Assembly (NCBI GenBank): GCA_011389685.1
Contig: JAABTV010000010.1
Location: forward strand, 1-64,000
Length of the DNA: 64,000 bases
Direction of reading: 5' to 3'
Source of the DNA: Paracoccaceae bacterium
GTDB taxonomy: Bacteria > Pseudomonadota > Alphaproteobacteria > Rhodobacterales > Rhodobacteraceae
The translations under genes and the position numbers were made by a program. The notes beneath the pieces were generated by a model. The model ran no database searches. It saw nothing but the letters and a program-made list of their open reading frames with translations, and was not told the DNA's origin. Of the stretch, positions 1-9,180 are shown in pieces; the first letter of the stretch is position 1; each line of letters begins with the position of its first letter.

Positions 1-2
1 AA

Positions 3-356
3 TCCATGCGCTTCGTCAACGGATATCCGATGCTCTATTACACGTTCATGCGCAACGTGGTCGATGCGGGCCTGCAGGACATCATCACCCCGCTGCCCCA
101 GACCTCGGAGAATGCCTCCCGGATCCTGCGCTACTACAAGGTCCAGCCCGATATCATCTATCTCGATGCGGCCCAGGAAAAGGAACCCGTGTTCCGCGAC
201 CTGATGTTCTACTGGCCGCTGTTGCGAAAGGGCGGCCACCTGATCGGCGATGACTACAAGAACCGGAATGTGCGCGCCGGAATGGAGAAATTCGCAACCC
301 GGATCAAACACAAACCGGAAGTCCTCGGAGGAAAATTCCGCTTCCTCAAGAAATGA
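3..356 (+). CDS. SAM-dependent methyltransferase, C-terminal fragment (5' end outside window)
   Basis: This frame is open to the window edge, so only the C-terminal ~117 residues are visible. They resemble the second half of class I methyltransferases of the Methyltransf_24 type: a strand with an acidic end (PDIIYLDAAQ), then a helix, then WPLLRKGGHLIGDDY, which is the usual post-motif segment of this fold. The SAM-binding glycine motif would lie upstream and cannot be checked. A Met at position 6 exists but would leave the fold incomplete, so the gene is called partial. The GSCFA and SGNH genes downstream suggest a role in modifying a surface glycan, which is inference. Confidence 0.6.
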   Translation, partial: SMRFVNGYPMLYYTFMRNVVDAGLQDIITPLPQTSENASRILRYYKVQPDIIYLDAAQEKEPVFRDLMFYWPLLRKGGHLIGDDYKNRNVRAGMEKFATRIKHKPEVLGGKFRFLKK

Positions 357-390
357 CCGCGCGCATCAACGCGCAAAGGCGATCTCGACG

Positions 391-1455
391 ATGACCTCAC
401 CTTATACCGAATTGCCGGGCCGGGCATTCTGGCGCAAGGGTGTCGTCGAGCGCACTGACATCGTTCGGTCCGATCTCTACATCCCCAAATTCCCGATCAC
501 CCGCAAACACCGGATCGCAACAGCCGGCTCGTGCTTCGCTCAACATGTGGGCCGCACCTTGCGCAGCGCCGGGTTCAACGTGCTGGATACCGAACCGGGG
601 CCGCGGGTGCCGCCCGCGGCGCTCAACGCCCATGGCTACGGGCTTTATTCCGCGCGCTATGGCAATATCTATACCGCGCGGCAATTGCGGCAATTGCTTC
701 AGGAGGCCTTCAAGGGGCTTAAACCGGCCTATCCGGTCTGGGAAAAGGACGGGCGGTTCTATGATGCCTTTCGCCCCGGGGTGGAACCCGACGGGTTGCC
801 CAGCGAGGCCGATGTTCTCCGCCACCGCGCCCAGCATCTCGAGGCGGTGCGGAAACTGTTTTCCTCGCTTGATGTCTTTGTTTTCACCTTCGGCTTGACC
901 GAGACCTGGGCGGCGAAATGCGATGGCACAGTTTATCCTACCGCGCCGGGCACCATCGCCGGGCGCTTTGACCCGGAGCGTTTCGAATTCCTCAACATGC
1001 GCTATGGCGATGTGCTGTCGGATTTTCGCGCTGTGGGGAAAATGCTGCGGACGCTGAACCCCGGGATACGCTTTCTGGTCACTGTCTCGCCGGTGCCGCT
1101 CACCGCCACCGCTTCGGGCCAGCATGTGGAGGCTGCGACGAGCTATTCCAAATCGGTGCTGCGCGCGGTCTGCGGCGCGCTTTGGGAGGATCACAAGGAC
1201 GTGGACTATTTCCCGTCCTACGAGGTGATCATGACCCAGACGGCGCAGGGACAGAATTTCCACGGCAATTATCGCACGGTGAGCGCCGAGGGTGTCGACA
1301 AGGCCATGGGACTCTTCATGCGCGCGCAAGGCGTGGCCGAAGGCGGGCCGTCCGAGGAGACATCTGAAACACCTGATTCAGGTGCCGAGGGCAGCCGGGA
1401 CGAGATCGATGAACTGGTCTGTGAAGAAGCCCTCCTGGATGCATTTGCAAAATGA
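391..1455 (+). CDS. GSCFA domain-containing protein
   Basis: The protein of 354 residues carries a GSCFA family signature near its N-terminus (IATAGSCFAQHVGRTLR, about residues 45-61) followed by the family's conserved TFGLTETW block near residue 170. GSCFA proteins are related to SGNH/GDSL hydrolases and often occur in polysaccharide gene sets; their substrate is generally unknown. The start at 391 (MTSPYTEL) is chosen because the longer frame overlaps the preceding methyltransferase gene and its extra residues are low-complexity out-of-frame translation. The last ~30 residues are acidic and Ser/Glu rich. The stop overlaps the next gene by ATGA, indicating co-translation. Confidence 0.8.
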   Translation: MTSPYTELPGRAFWRKGVVERTDIVRSDLYIPKFPITRKHRIATAGSCFAQHVGRTLRSAGFNVLDTEPGPRVPPAALNAHGYGLYSARYGNIYTARQLRQLLQEAFKGLKPAYPVWEKDGRFYDAFRPGVEPDGLPSEADVLRHRAQHLEAVRKLFSSLDVFVFTFGLTETWAAKCDGTVYPTAPGTIAGRFDPERFEFLNMRYGDVLSDFRAVGKMLRTLNPGIRFLVTVSPVPLTATASGQHVEAATSYSKSVLRAVCGALWEDHKDVDYFPSYEVIMTQTAQGQNFHGNYRTVSAEGVDKAMGLFMRAQGVAEGGPSEETSETPDSGAEGSRDEIDELVCEEALLDAFAK

Positions 1456-2354
1456 CAGGGCGCAAAGTTCTCATTCTGGGCAACTCCCATGTGGCCGCGA
1501 TTCGCCGTGGCTGGACACAGATTGCGGGCGAATTTCAAAGCTGGCATCTGGAGTTCTTCGCCGGCAATTCCAAACTCTTCAACAAGATGACCCTGGATGA
1601 GAATAAGGTCTTCGGCGCGCATGGCACCACCCGGCTCAGTCCCCGACAACAAACCTGGCTGACCGGCATGCTGGGAGTTCGCAACGTCAACAGGCTCGAG
1701 CGCCGCCTGCCGCTGGACCAGGATGAGGGATCGGCCGGTTATTCAGCGCATCAACTCAAGTTTCTCGACCAAGTGTTCGGCAGGCGCACGGTCGACCTGA
1801 GAGCTTTCGAAATCGTCATTCTGGTTGGCAGGAATGTCAACGAGGTCGATTTCCTTCGGCAATTCGAACCCTACAGCATCGACGGGCTTTGCGAGGAGGC
1901 CGGCAAACCCAGCCTCTCCTATTCGACCTTTTCACGATTCTGTCGCGAAATCGCGATGAAGCGTTTGCCGGAGCCGATGTGGCACGGATGGGACAAGCCA
2001 CGCGTGGCCATTCTGCCGCCGCCGATTCCATGCTCCGATTGTCCGGAAGACGACCCGCGCTATGATATCTGGGCGCGCTATGGACGGGATCCCCTCAAAG
2101 GATTGCCATTTCTCAAGACCTACCGCGCCCATGTGGAGGCGCTCTATCGCGAATATGGCCTCACGCTCTTGACGCCGCCTGACGAGGTCTATGATGACAC
2201 CGGGTTGACCCGGCCCGAATTCGGCGAGGCTCCCACCCGACTGCATCCACGAGCCGGAACATTCGATGAAAGCGATTTTCATCACATGGGCGCCGACTAT
2301 GGAGCAATCGTTCTGCGTCATGTGCTTCGACAGTTGCAGGCCAAATACCCGTAA
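1452..2354 (+). CDS. SGNH-like hydrolase family protein of unknown substrate
   Basis: The 300-residue protein begins with KVLILGNSHVAAIRRGW, which fits block I of SGNH hydrolases with GNSH in place of GDS. It has a strand followed by LVGRNVNE (block III-like, Asn at the oxyanion position), and ends with DFHHMGADYG, matching the C-terminal Asp-x-x-His block. No signal peptide is visible, so it is probably cytoplasmic. It overlaps the GSCFA gene by ATGA. A role as an esterase or acyltransferase acting on a surface glycan is inferred from context only. Confidence 0.55.
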   Translation: MTGRKVLILGNSHVAAIRRGWTQIAGEFQSWHLEFFAGNSKLFNKMTLDENKVFGAHGTTRLSPRQQTWLTGMLGVRNVNRLERRLPLDQDEGSAGYSAHQLKFLDQVFGRRTVDLRAFEIVILVGRNVNEVDFLRQFEPYSIDGLCEEAGKPSLSYSTFSRFCREIAMKRLPEPMWHGWDKPRVAILPPPIPCSDCPEDDPRYDIWARYGRDPLKGLPFLKTYRAHVEALYREYGLTLLTPPDEVYDDTGLTRPEFGEAPTRLHPRAGTFDESDFHHMGADYGAIVLRHVLRQLQAKYP

Positions 2355-2820
2355 ACGGGAGTCCCAAGCCGGGCTTGTCGTGCTTCACGTGTGCAAAAGA
2401 GCGGGAGACATTCTTGGCGCGTTTCGATTTGACGGATTTCGAATGGTCGTTGATCCAGCCGGTGTGACTCGCCCGGTTTCGCCGGAGACCTCCAGCGTCT
2501 GCCCTCCCCCCACTGGCCCCGCGTTCACAACAAGAGCCTGCGGGTTCGATTTCGTTTATCATGGGTTTCGGCTTGGGCAACAGTGTGCGGACCGGAAAAA
2601 GCGGGGGCGCCGGTGTCAGTTTCGGTGCAGTATCACGATGTCAGAGTGTTAACGACACTTGGGCAAGTGCATTATTGCTGTTGCGCCCGAAGGATGCGAT
2701 ACGCGAAACCCGTGACGGCGCAGGTCTGATCAAGACCAGCGGTCAAGCGATTCCGGTCGGCCGCACTTTCCTGCCCGCGATCCGTGAGGCAGGCCTTTTG
2801 CCACAAAGGAGACAGAGGAC
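2355..2820. other. Intergenic region, 466 bp
   Basis: No open frame here looks like a gene: the candidate at 2561-2824 has no family features and no good ribosome site. The region holds a 14-bp near-palindrome, CACTTG-GG-CAAGTG, at 2656-2669. It ends with a clear Shine-Dalgarno sequence (AAGGAGACAGAGGAC) directly before the next start codon. Confidence 0.6.
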
Positions 2821-3477
2821 ATGACAATGACAGGCGAGCCGCTGCGCATCGACATCGTTTCTGACGTGGTCTGTCCGTGGTGCATCATCGGTTATCGCCA
2901 GTTGGAACGGGCGATCGGTGACACCGGGGTTGCGGTCAAGATCTTGTGGCACCCGTTCGAACTTAATCCGGATATGCCACAGGAAGGGCAGAATCTGAGC
3001 GAGCACATTGCCGAGAAATACGGCAGCAGCGCCGAAGACAGCGCAAAGGCGCGCGACAGGCTCAGCGAACTGGGCGCCGATCTGGGCTTTGTCTTCAACT
3101 TCTCGGATCAGAGCCGCATGGTGAACACGTTTCGCGCCCATCAACTGATCGAATGCGCCGAGGCGCAGGGCCGCCAGAATGACATAAAACTGGCGCTGTT
3201 CCGTGCCCATTTCACCGATGCGCGGGATGTGTCGGATATCGCCACGCTGGCCGCCATCGCGGGCGAGATCGGGCTCGATGCAGGCGCGGCGCGCGATGCG
3301 CTCGAAACCGCCCGTTTCGCCCCGGAGGTTCGCAGCATGCAACGGTTCTGGATCGACAAGGGAATTCGAGGCGTGCCGGCGATGGTGTTCGACCTCAAGC
3401 ATCTGGTCACCGGCGCACAGGGCGCCGACAATTATGCCCGGCTCCTGACCCGGCTGGAGGCGGCGCGCGCGGGTTGA
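2821..3477 (+). CDS. DsbA family oxidoreductase, FrnE-like
   Basis: The protein of 218 residues opens with IDIVSDVVCPWCIIGYRQLE, a CPWC redox motif at about residues 19-22 in a thioredoxin fold, followed by the helical insertion and the closing cis-Pro segment RGVPAMVF near residue 182. This arrangement is typical of FrnE-like DSBA proteins, which act as cytoplasmic disulfide oxidoreductases or isomerases. No signal peptide is present. The strong Shine-Dalgarno site AAGGAGACAGAGGAC fixes the start; a second Met two codons later is possible. Its 3' end overlaps the oppositely oriented M20 peptidase by 46 bases. Confidence 0.85.
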   Translation: MTMTGEPLRIDIVSDVVCPWCIIGYRQLERAIGDTGVAVKILWHPFELNPDMPQEGQNLSEHIAEKYGSSAEDSAKARDRLSELGADLGFVFNFSDQSRMVNTFRAHQLIECAEAQGRQNDIKLALFRAHFTDARDVSDIATLAAIAGEIGLDAGAARDALETARFAPEVRSMQRFWIDKGIRGVPAMVFDLKHLVTGAQGADNYARLLTRLEAARAG

Positions 3478-4874
3478 TCAGCCGGAGCCATGGCGCCATC
3501 CCCGATATCCCAGAAATGGCCGGTCATGGTGCCCAGCGCGTCGCGGCACAGGGATTTGAGGACATGTTCGTCGGGTGCATGCTGGCAACAACCGCGATAG
3601 GAATGTGGCACCCAGACGGTCGGCAGGCCCAGCACATCGGCGAAGGCGTCATTGGGCAGGGACCCGGCAAGATTTGGCAACACAGGCGGCGGTTTGCCCG
3701 CTGATCGGGACAGCGACGCGCGGACAAACTCGGCCCAGGGGTGGGTCGGGTCGGTCCGTGTCGCGGCAAAGCAGCCCTGTTCGGCCTCGACGACCCGGAC
3801 TTTTTGAAACCCTTGCGAATCAAGATGTTGGCGCAGGGATGGCAAGAGCGCATCAGGGTCGGTGCCGACCACGAAGCGCAGTTGACAGGTGGCCCGGGCC
3901 GAGGCGGAAATCGCGTTCACCGGCGCCTCGGGCACGCCGCTTGTCATCGCCAGGATCGCGAAGCTGTTCCAGCCAAAGGCACGCTCGGCGGGGGTCAGAC
4001 CGGCCTCGCCCCAGTCGCAGTCGATCGCCGGGCCGTCACCGTCGCCATCAAGGGGCAGGTCCCGCAGCGCGGTGCGGACCGGGCCGGTCAGGCTGTCGGG
4101 CCGCCATTCGGGGATGCGGATCTGGCCGCGTGCGTCGGTGATCGTGCTCAGCGCCTGTGCGAGGATCATCGCCGGATCGGCCAGAAGCCCGCCCCAGTTG
4201 CCGGAATGACGCGCACCCTCGCGCAGATCGACCACGAGATCGAAAGTCAGCCCGCCGCGCGAACCCATGAACAGGGTCGGCGTATCGGGCTGAAGTCGCG
4301 GCCCGTCGGAAGCGATCAGAACGTCCGCCGCCAGCCTGTCACGCTGTGCGGCACAGAATTCGTGCAGCCCCGGCGAGCCGATTTCTTCGCCCATTTCCAA
4401 CAGGATACGGATGTTGAAGCCAAGCTTTCCACGGGTCTCGATCACGGCCCCGAGCGCTGCAAGGTTGATCAGGTGCTGGCCCTTGTTGTCGGCACTGCCG
4501 CGACCAAAGAGGCGGTCGCCTTCTTCGATCAGGCGGAACGGGTCGAGACCTTCGCGCCACATCTCGGCCTGCCCCCTTGTCACGTCGCCATGGCCATAGG
4601 TCAGGATGGTGGGCAGCCCGTCGCCCTCGTGCCGCTCTCCGATGAGGAACGGGCCGCCGCCGGGTGTGGGGTTGGCGTAGATATTACAGTTGAATCCCAA
4701 GGACTTGAGCCGCGGCTCCATGGCCTCGTCCAGATAGCGTCGCAGCTCGGGGGCGGCAGCGGGATTCTGGCTTTCGGTGGGGTAGGAGACGAGATCGGCG
4801 AGATCGCGCCGGAATGCGCCACTGTCGAAATGGCGCATGGCTGCGTCGATGGCGGCGGCGCGGCCGGGCATCAC
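3432..4874 (-). CDS. M20 family metallopeptidase
   Basis: The 480-residue protein has the M20/ArgE/DapE metal-site motifs in order: TYGHGDV (metal His and Asp, about residue 94), FGRGSADNKGQ (bridging Asp), EMGEEIGS (catalytic Glu-Glu pair), and a late His in VPHSYRGCCQHAPDEH. A dimerisation insert lies between residues ~210 and 330. It probably cleaves dipeptides or N-acyl amino acids in the cytoplasm; the exact substrate is not readable. The start is fixed by an ATGA overlap with the DUF2794 gene upstream. The last 46 bases run antiparallel through the 3' end of the FrnE-like gene. Confidence 0.85.
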   Translation of the reverse strand: MMPGRAAAIDAAMRHFDSGAFRRDLADLVSYPTESQNPAAAPELRRYLDEAMEPRLKSLGFNCNIYANPTPGGGPFLIGERHEGDGLPTILTYGHGDVTRGQAEMWREGLDPFRLIEEGDRLFGRGSADNKGQHLINLAALGAVIETRGKLGFNIRILLEMGEEIGSPGLHEFCAAQRDRLAADVLIASDGPRLQPDTPTLFMGSRGGLTFDLVVDLREGARHSGNWGGLLADPAMILAQALSTITDARGQIRIPEWRPDSLTGPVRTALRDLPLDGDGDGPAIDCDWGEAGLTPAERAFGWNSFAILAMTSGVPEAPVNAISASARATCQLRFVVGTDPDALLPSLRQHLDSQGFQKVRVVEAEQGCFAATRTDPTHPWAEFVRASLSRSAGKPPPVLPNLAGSLPNDAFADVLGLPTVWVPHSYRGCCQHAPDEHVLKSLCRDALGTMTGHFWDIGDGAMAPADQPARAASSRVRSRA

Positions 4875-5212
4875 TCCACCGCGCGGATCAGTTTGCGTTC
4901 GAGAACCCGCAGGACGGCGCGCAGGTCATGCCCGCGTTTGAGGATCTGACCATCCATCGCCACGACGCAATATTGCCCCTGCCGGTTGCGTAATTTCGGC
5001 CTTTTTTCAATACGATAGAGCGGGTGCTCGGCGGTGCGGCGAAACACCGAGAACACCGCCGCATCGCGCAGGCAGGAGATGCCGTAATCGCGCCATTCGC
5101 CTGCCGCCACCATGCGCCCGTAAAGCGACAGGATCACGTTCAGCTCGCTGCGATGAAAGGCCACCTGCGAAGGGTGCGACCCGGGAAACGGCGAAGGATC
5201 CTGCACTGTCAT
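4871..5212 (-). CDS. DUF2794 domain-containing protein
   Basis: This 113-residue protein matches the DUF2794 family, small alphaproteobacterial proteins of unknown function, through the segment FHRSELNVILSLYGRMVAAG and the following EWRDYGIS. The C-terminal half is basic (RIEKRPKLRNRQGQY) and there is no signal peptide or membrane segment. It sits just upstream of the M20 peptidase with an ATGA overlap, so the two are a transcriptional unit. Function is unknown and none is proposed. Confidence 0.75.
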   Translation of the reverse strand: MTVQDPSPFPGSHPSQVAFHRSELNVILSLYGRMVAAGEWRDYGISCLRDAAVFSVFRRTAEHPLYRIEKRPKLRNRQGQYCVVAMDGQILKRGHDLRAVLRVLERKLIRAVE

Positions 5213-5558
5213 GGACCCGATTGTGCGCCCGATCCCGAGGGAAAATCAACCCCGGATCGCGCGTGGCGCAGGGGCACCGTCCCGCCGGGTTAACAGCGGG
5301 CCTGACGTGCCGGACCGGGGGGTGACTCGCGGCTGTTGCCCGGCTGCCATGCGTGCACCGCCGCAGCGCAGCGAAAACGGCGCGCAAAACGGTTAACGCG
5401 GCGCCCGGTGTCATCCCGAACGGCGCAACGGCCGCGATTTCCGCGTGGCGGTTGAACCTTCGTTAACCCCGGCTTGCTAGCACTGTGGCCAGACCCCCGC
5501 CACGGGCCGCGCCGGGCCGGGAGTCGCGAGAAGAATTCTCACGCCGGAAGGTCGGGAC
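5213..5558. other. Divergent intergenic region before the flagellar operon, 346 bp
   Basis: No gene-like frame is visible. The region separates the minus-strand DUF2794 gene from the plus-strand flagellar operon. It contains the half-site GGTTAAC near 5388-5394 and a TTGA-N7-TTAAC pair at 5452-5467, which is annotated separately. Confidence 0.6.
5452..5467 (+). promoter_or_regulatory. CtrA-like site upstream of slt-flhA
   Basis: TTGA-N7-TTAAC differs by one base from the alphaproteobacterial CtrA consensus TTAA-N7-TTAAC. It lies about 90 bases before the first gene of a flagellar operon, a class of target that CtrA controls in this bacterial class. The assignment is by pattern only. Confidence 0.4.
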
Positions 5559-6347
5559 ATGGGTGCCAGAATGGACATGATCTGCCGCTTGGACCGGGCC
5601 CGCGCCCGATCGGTCCTTGCCGGTGTCGTGGCAGTCTGGATGTGGTCGGGCCCGGGCCCCGCGGTCGGGGAAACGGGCGGGCCGACGATCTGTGAACGTG
5701 CGGGCATGATCGCGGCGCGCGAACACGGCATTCCCGCCGCCGTCATGCGGGCAATCACCCGCACCGAAACCGGGCGGGCGCGGCTGGGGCGGCTGTCGTC
5801 CTGGCCCTGGACATCGAACGTGGCAGGCAAGGGATACTGGTTCGACAGCCGGGACGAGGCGCTGCGCTTCCTGCGCGATCAGGTCGCGACCGGCCGGAAG
5901 AATTTCGATGTCGGCTGTTTCCAGGTCAATTACCGATGGCATGGCCATGCCTTCGCCTCGCTCGACAGCATGATCGACCCGATGGTGAATGCCCGCTATG
6001 CCGCGCGTTTCCTGACCGGGCTTCATGCCGAAAAGGGCAGTTGGACCGATGCGGTGGGCGCCTATCATTCGCGCACGCCCGAGCATGCGCGCCGCTATCT
6101 CAAGACCTACCGGGCGCATTATGCCACCATCACGGCGGGCGACGAGGGCGCGGCCCCTGCGCCGATCGCCGCCGCCACAAACGCGCACAGGCCCGCGCGG
6201 GTGCGCGTCAACACCTATCCGCTGTTCGTTGCCTCGGCCTCGGGCGGGGGCGCGCGCGGCGGGTCGCTGGTCGCGGCGGGCCTGTCCGGCGGGGGCCGGC
6301 CGTTCCTGTCGATGCCGGGTCAGGCCGGGCGGGGAGCCGCCGAATGA
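5559..6347 (+). CDS. Lytic transglycosylase-like protein (flagellar operon)
   Basis: The 262-residue protein has an N-terminal hydrophobic export segment (residues ~15-38) followed by an SLT-like domain: REHGIPAAVMRAITRTETG supplies the catalytic Glu context, FDVGCFQVNYRWHG matches the GxxQV block, and AVGAYHSRTPEHA matches the AxAYN-type block. Such enzymes cut peptidoglycan so that the flagellar rod can pass. It is the first gene of the operon and its stop overlaps flhA by ATGA. The start at 5559 follows GGAAGG; an alternative Met lies at 5571. The C-terminal tail after residue ~195 is Ala/Gly rich and probably disordered. Confidence 0.75.
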   Translation: MGARMDMICRLDRARARSVLAGVVAVWMWSGPGPAVGETGGPTICERAGMIAAREHGIPAAVMRAITRTETGRARLGRLSSWPWTSNVAGKGYWFDSRDEALRFLRDQVATGRKNFDVGCFQVNYRWHGHAFASLDSMIDPMVNARYAARFLTGLHAEKGSWTDAVGAYHSRTPEHARRYLKTYRAHYATITAGDEGAAPAPIAAATNAHRPARVRVNTYPLFVASASGGGARGGSLVAAGLSGGGRPFLSMPGQAGRGAAE

Positions 6348-8416
6348 TCCGCAACATCTTCCAGCCGACCGTTCTGCTCGCCATGTCGCTGATGGCGATC
6401 ATCGTGATGATGATCCTGCCGATGCCGGCCTGGGTGCTCGATTCCGGCCTCTCCGTGTCCTTTGCGCTGGCGATCCTGGTGTTCACGATCACGCTGTTCA
6501 TCCAGAGCCCGCTGGAATTCTCGTCCTTTCCGACGATCCTTCTGGCCTCGCTCATGCTGCGGCTGTCGCTCAATGTCTCGTCCACCAAGCTGATCATCGG
6601 CGAGGGCCATACCGGCACCCGCGCGGCGGGCGACGTGATCGCGGGCTTTGCCGAGTTCGTGATGGGCGGCAACATGTTCCTTGGCCTGGTGGTGTTCGGA
6701 GTCCTTTTGATCGTGAATTTTATGGTCATCACCAAGGGCGCGGCGCGCATGGCCGAGGTCGGCGCGCGCTTTGCCCTCGACGGGATGCCGGGCAAGCAGC
6801 TGGCCATCGATTCCGACATGTCGGCGGGTGCGATCGACCATGCCGAGGCCAAGGCGCGGCGCGAGAAGGAGCAGCTTGAAACCACGTTCTTCGGCTCGCT
6901 CGACGGGGCGTCGAAATTCGTCAAGGGCGACGCGGTGGCGGGGCTTCTGATCACCATCCTCAACCTCGTGATGGGGCTGAGCATGGGGGTGTTGATCCAT
7001 GGCATGGCGCTGGGCGACGCGTTCGAGGTCTATGCGATCCTGACCGTGGGCGACGGTCTGGTGTCGCAGATCCCGGCGGTGATCATCTCGATCGCCTCGG
7101 CGCTGCTGCTGGCGCGGGGCGGGGCCACCGGGGCGACCGATTTCACCCTGTTCACCCAGCTTGGCAACTACCCGCCGGCGCTGGTTGCGGTGGGTGGGCT
7201 GATGATGCTGTTCGCGCTGTTTCCCGGCCTGCCCTTCGTGCCGTTCTTCATCGGCGCGGTGGTCCTGATCGGGATCGGTGTGATGCTGATGCGCCGGCGT
7301 GCGGCCGCCGCCGCCGCGCCCGAACCGGTGCCCGACGCCAAGCCGCATGAAAGCACGATCGGCGATCTGCTCGATCTCGACGACATCCATGTCGAGTTCG
7401 CCAGCGATCTCGTGAACATGGTGCTCGATCCGGGCAACGGGCTCGACGCGCGGATCGCCAACATGCGCAACCACGTGGCGCGCAGCTTTGGCCTCATCAT
7501 CTCGGAGATCCGTCTCACCGACGAGCCGTCGCTGCCGCATGGCACCTATGTGATCAGGATCCACGGGGTCGAGCAGGTGCGCTCGGTGCTGCATCCGGCC
7601 AAGATCCTCGCGCTTGAACCCGATGGCGCGGGCGGGTCCGAGATTGCCGGGACGCGCGTGGAAGAGCCGGTTTATGGCGCGCCCGCGAAGTGGATCGCGC
7701 CGGAGGATCAGGAAAGGGCGGTCATGCTCGACATGACGACGGTCACCCCGGTCGAGGTTCTGGCGACGCATCTGCTTGAAACCATCAAGCGCAATCTCAG
7801 CCGCCTGCTGACGCTCAAGGCGCTGCGGCGGCTGCTTGACGAGATGGTCAACCTGTCCAGCCCAGCGCGCAACGAGGCCAACAAGCGGCTGTTGCAGGAA
7901 CTGGTGCCCGACAAGGTGCCGATGGACCTGTTGCAGGCGGTGCTGCGGCTGTTGCTGGACGAACAGGTGTCGATCCGCAACCTGCCGCTGATCCTCGAAG
8001 CGATTGCCGAAGCGCGCGTGCGCCATGGCCAGCCCGAGGCGATCTGTGAATTCGTGCGCCAGAAGCTCGGGTTTCAGCTGGTCGCGGCGCTGCGCCGCCC
8101 GGATGGCAGCCTGCCGCTTGTCCAGCTCGCGCCCGACTGGGAGGAGCGGTTCACCACCTACCAGATCGGCGAGGATGGCGACGGCGCCGACGTGGCGCTG
8201 CCGCCGGAGATGTTCAACACGCTGACCCAGGCGGTCTCGAAAGCGGTGTCCGAGGCGGCGGCGGCGGGCAGTTATCCGGCGCTCATCACCACGGTGCGGC
8301 GGCGGCGGTTCCTGCGCACCCTGCTCAAGGCGCGGTCGATCCCCAACCCGGTGCTCTCGTTCGAGGAGGTCGGGGTCGAGGCGCGCCCGGCGCTGGTCGG
8401 GACGGTCGCAGCATGA
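6344..8416 (+). CDS. flhA: Flagellar export apparatus protein FlhA
   Basis: The 690-residue protein has the expected two parts: eight predicted membrane helices in the first ~330 residues, including the conserved FHIPEP-type stretch around ARFALDGMPGKQLAID, and a cytoplasmic C-domain that docks chaperone-substrate complexes. FlhA forms the nonameric export gate of the flagellar type III system. The start at 6344 is chosen because a longer frame would run through the transglycosylase gene, and the ATGA overlap there is typical. It is followed by fliR with another ATGA overlap. Confidence 0.97.
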   Translation: MIRNIFQPTVLLAMSLMAIIVMMILPMPAWVLDSGLSVSFALAILVFTITLFIQSPLEFSSFPTILLASLMLRLSLNVSSTKLIIGEGHTGTRAAGDVIAGFAEFVMGGNMFLGLVVFGVLLIVNFMVITKGAARMAEVGARFALDGMPGKQLAIDSDMSAGAIDHAEAKARREKEQLETTFFGSLDGASKFVKGDAVAGLLITILNLVMGLSMGVLIHGMALGDAFEVYAILTVGDGLVSQIPAVIISIASALLLARGGATGATDFTLFTQLGNYPPALVAVGGLMMLFALFPGLPFVPFFIGAVVLIGIGVMLMRRRAAAAAAPEPVPDAKPHESTIGDLLDLDDIHVEFASDLVNMVLDPGNGLDARIANMRNHVARSFGLIISEIRLTDEPSLPHGTYVIRIHGVEQVRSVLHPAKILALEPDGAGGSEIAGTRVEEPVYGAPAKWIAPEDQERAVMLDMTTVTPVEVLATHLLETIKRNLSRLLTLKALRRLLDEMVNLSSPARNEANKRLLQELVPDKVPMDLLQAVLRLLLDEQVSIRNLPLILEAIAEARVRHGQPEAICEFVRQKLGFQLVAALRRPDGSLPLVQLAPDWEERFTTYQIGEDGDGADVALPPEMFNTLTQAVSKAVSEAAAAGSYPALITTVRRRRFLRTLLKARSIPNPVLSFEEVGVEARPALVGTVAA

Positions 8417-9177
8417 CGGGCGAGCTCACCCGGCTGATCGAGGCGCTGGCGCAGGAGGGGTTGGCGCTGGCGCTGGTGTTCCTGCGGGTCGGGCCGGTGA
8501 TGGCGCTGATGCCGGGGTTCGGCGAAAGCGCGATCCCGATGCGGGTCAAGCTGGGGCTGGGCCTGGCGATGACGCTGATCGTGGGGCCGGCCGCGCCGAC
8601 CGCATGGCCCGACGAGCGCGCGGCGATGGCAACGGTGTTCCTTGCCGAGACGGTGAACGGGCTGGCGCTGGGGATCGGGCTGCGCAGCTTTGTCCTCGCG
8701 CTTCAGATCGCCGGCACGATCGCCGCGCAGGCGACATCGCTGTCGCAGATCCTCGGCAATGCCGGGGCCGAGCCGATGCCGGCGATCGGCCAGACGCTGA
8801 CCATGGCGGGGCTGTGCCTCGCGGTGATGTCGGGGCTGCATGTCGAGGTGGCGATCTACCTGATCGGCTCGTATGACTACCTGCCCTTCGCGCGCTATCC
8901 CGGGGCGGGCGACCTTCTCGACTGGGGCAGCACGCTGCTGGCGCGCGCGTTCTCGCTCGCCTTCACGCTGGGCGCGGTCTTTCTGATCATCTCGATGCTT
9001 TACAATCTCACGCTCGGTGTCATCAACCGGGCCATGCCGCAACTCATGGTCGCCTTTGTCGGCGCGCCGGCGATCACCATGGCGGGAATCGCGCTGCTCT
9101 ATCTGTTCGCGATCACGGCGATCACCGTCTGGCATGAGACGCTGCGAGGCTTCCTTGCCGCGCCGTTCGGGGGCTGA
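8413..9177 (+). CDS. fliR: Flagellar export apparatus protein FliR
   Basis: FliR is a membrane component of the flagellar export gate with FliP and FliQ. The 254-residue length, six hydrophobic helices, and the segments FLRVGPVMALMPGFGES and YNLTLGVINRAMPQL are family-typical. Translation is coupled to flhA by an ATGA overlap. flhB starts three bases after its stop. The partner fliQ is in the divergent flgB operon and fliP was not found in the window. Confidence 0.96.
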   Translation: MTGELTRLIEALAQEGLALALVFLRVGPVMALMPGFGESAIPMRVKLGLGLAMTLIVGPAAPTAWPDERAAMATVFLAETVNGLALGIGLRSFVLALQIAGTIAAQATSLSQILGNAGAEPMPAIGQTLTMAGLCLAVMSGLHVEVAIYLIGSYDYLPFARYPGAGDLLDWGSTLLARAFSLAFTLGAVFLIISMLYNLTLGVINRAMPQLMVAFVGAPAITMAGIALLYLFAITAITVWHETLRGFLAAPFGG

Positions 9178-9180
9178 GCC

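Noticed and set aside
2656-2669. Lux-box-like operator (CACTTG-GG-CAAGTG)
   Set aside because: It is too short and does not match a lux box; no LuxI/LuxR genes are nearby.
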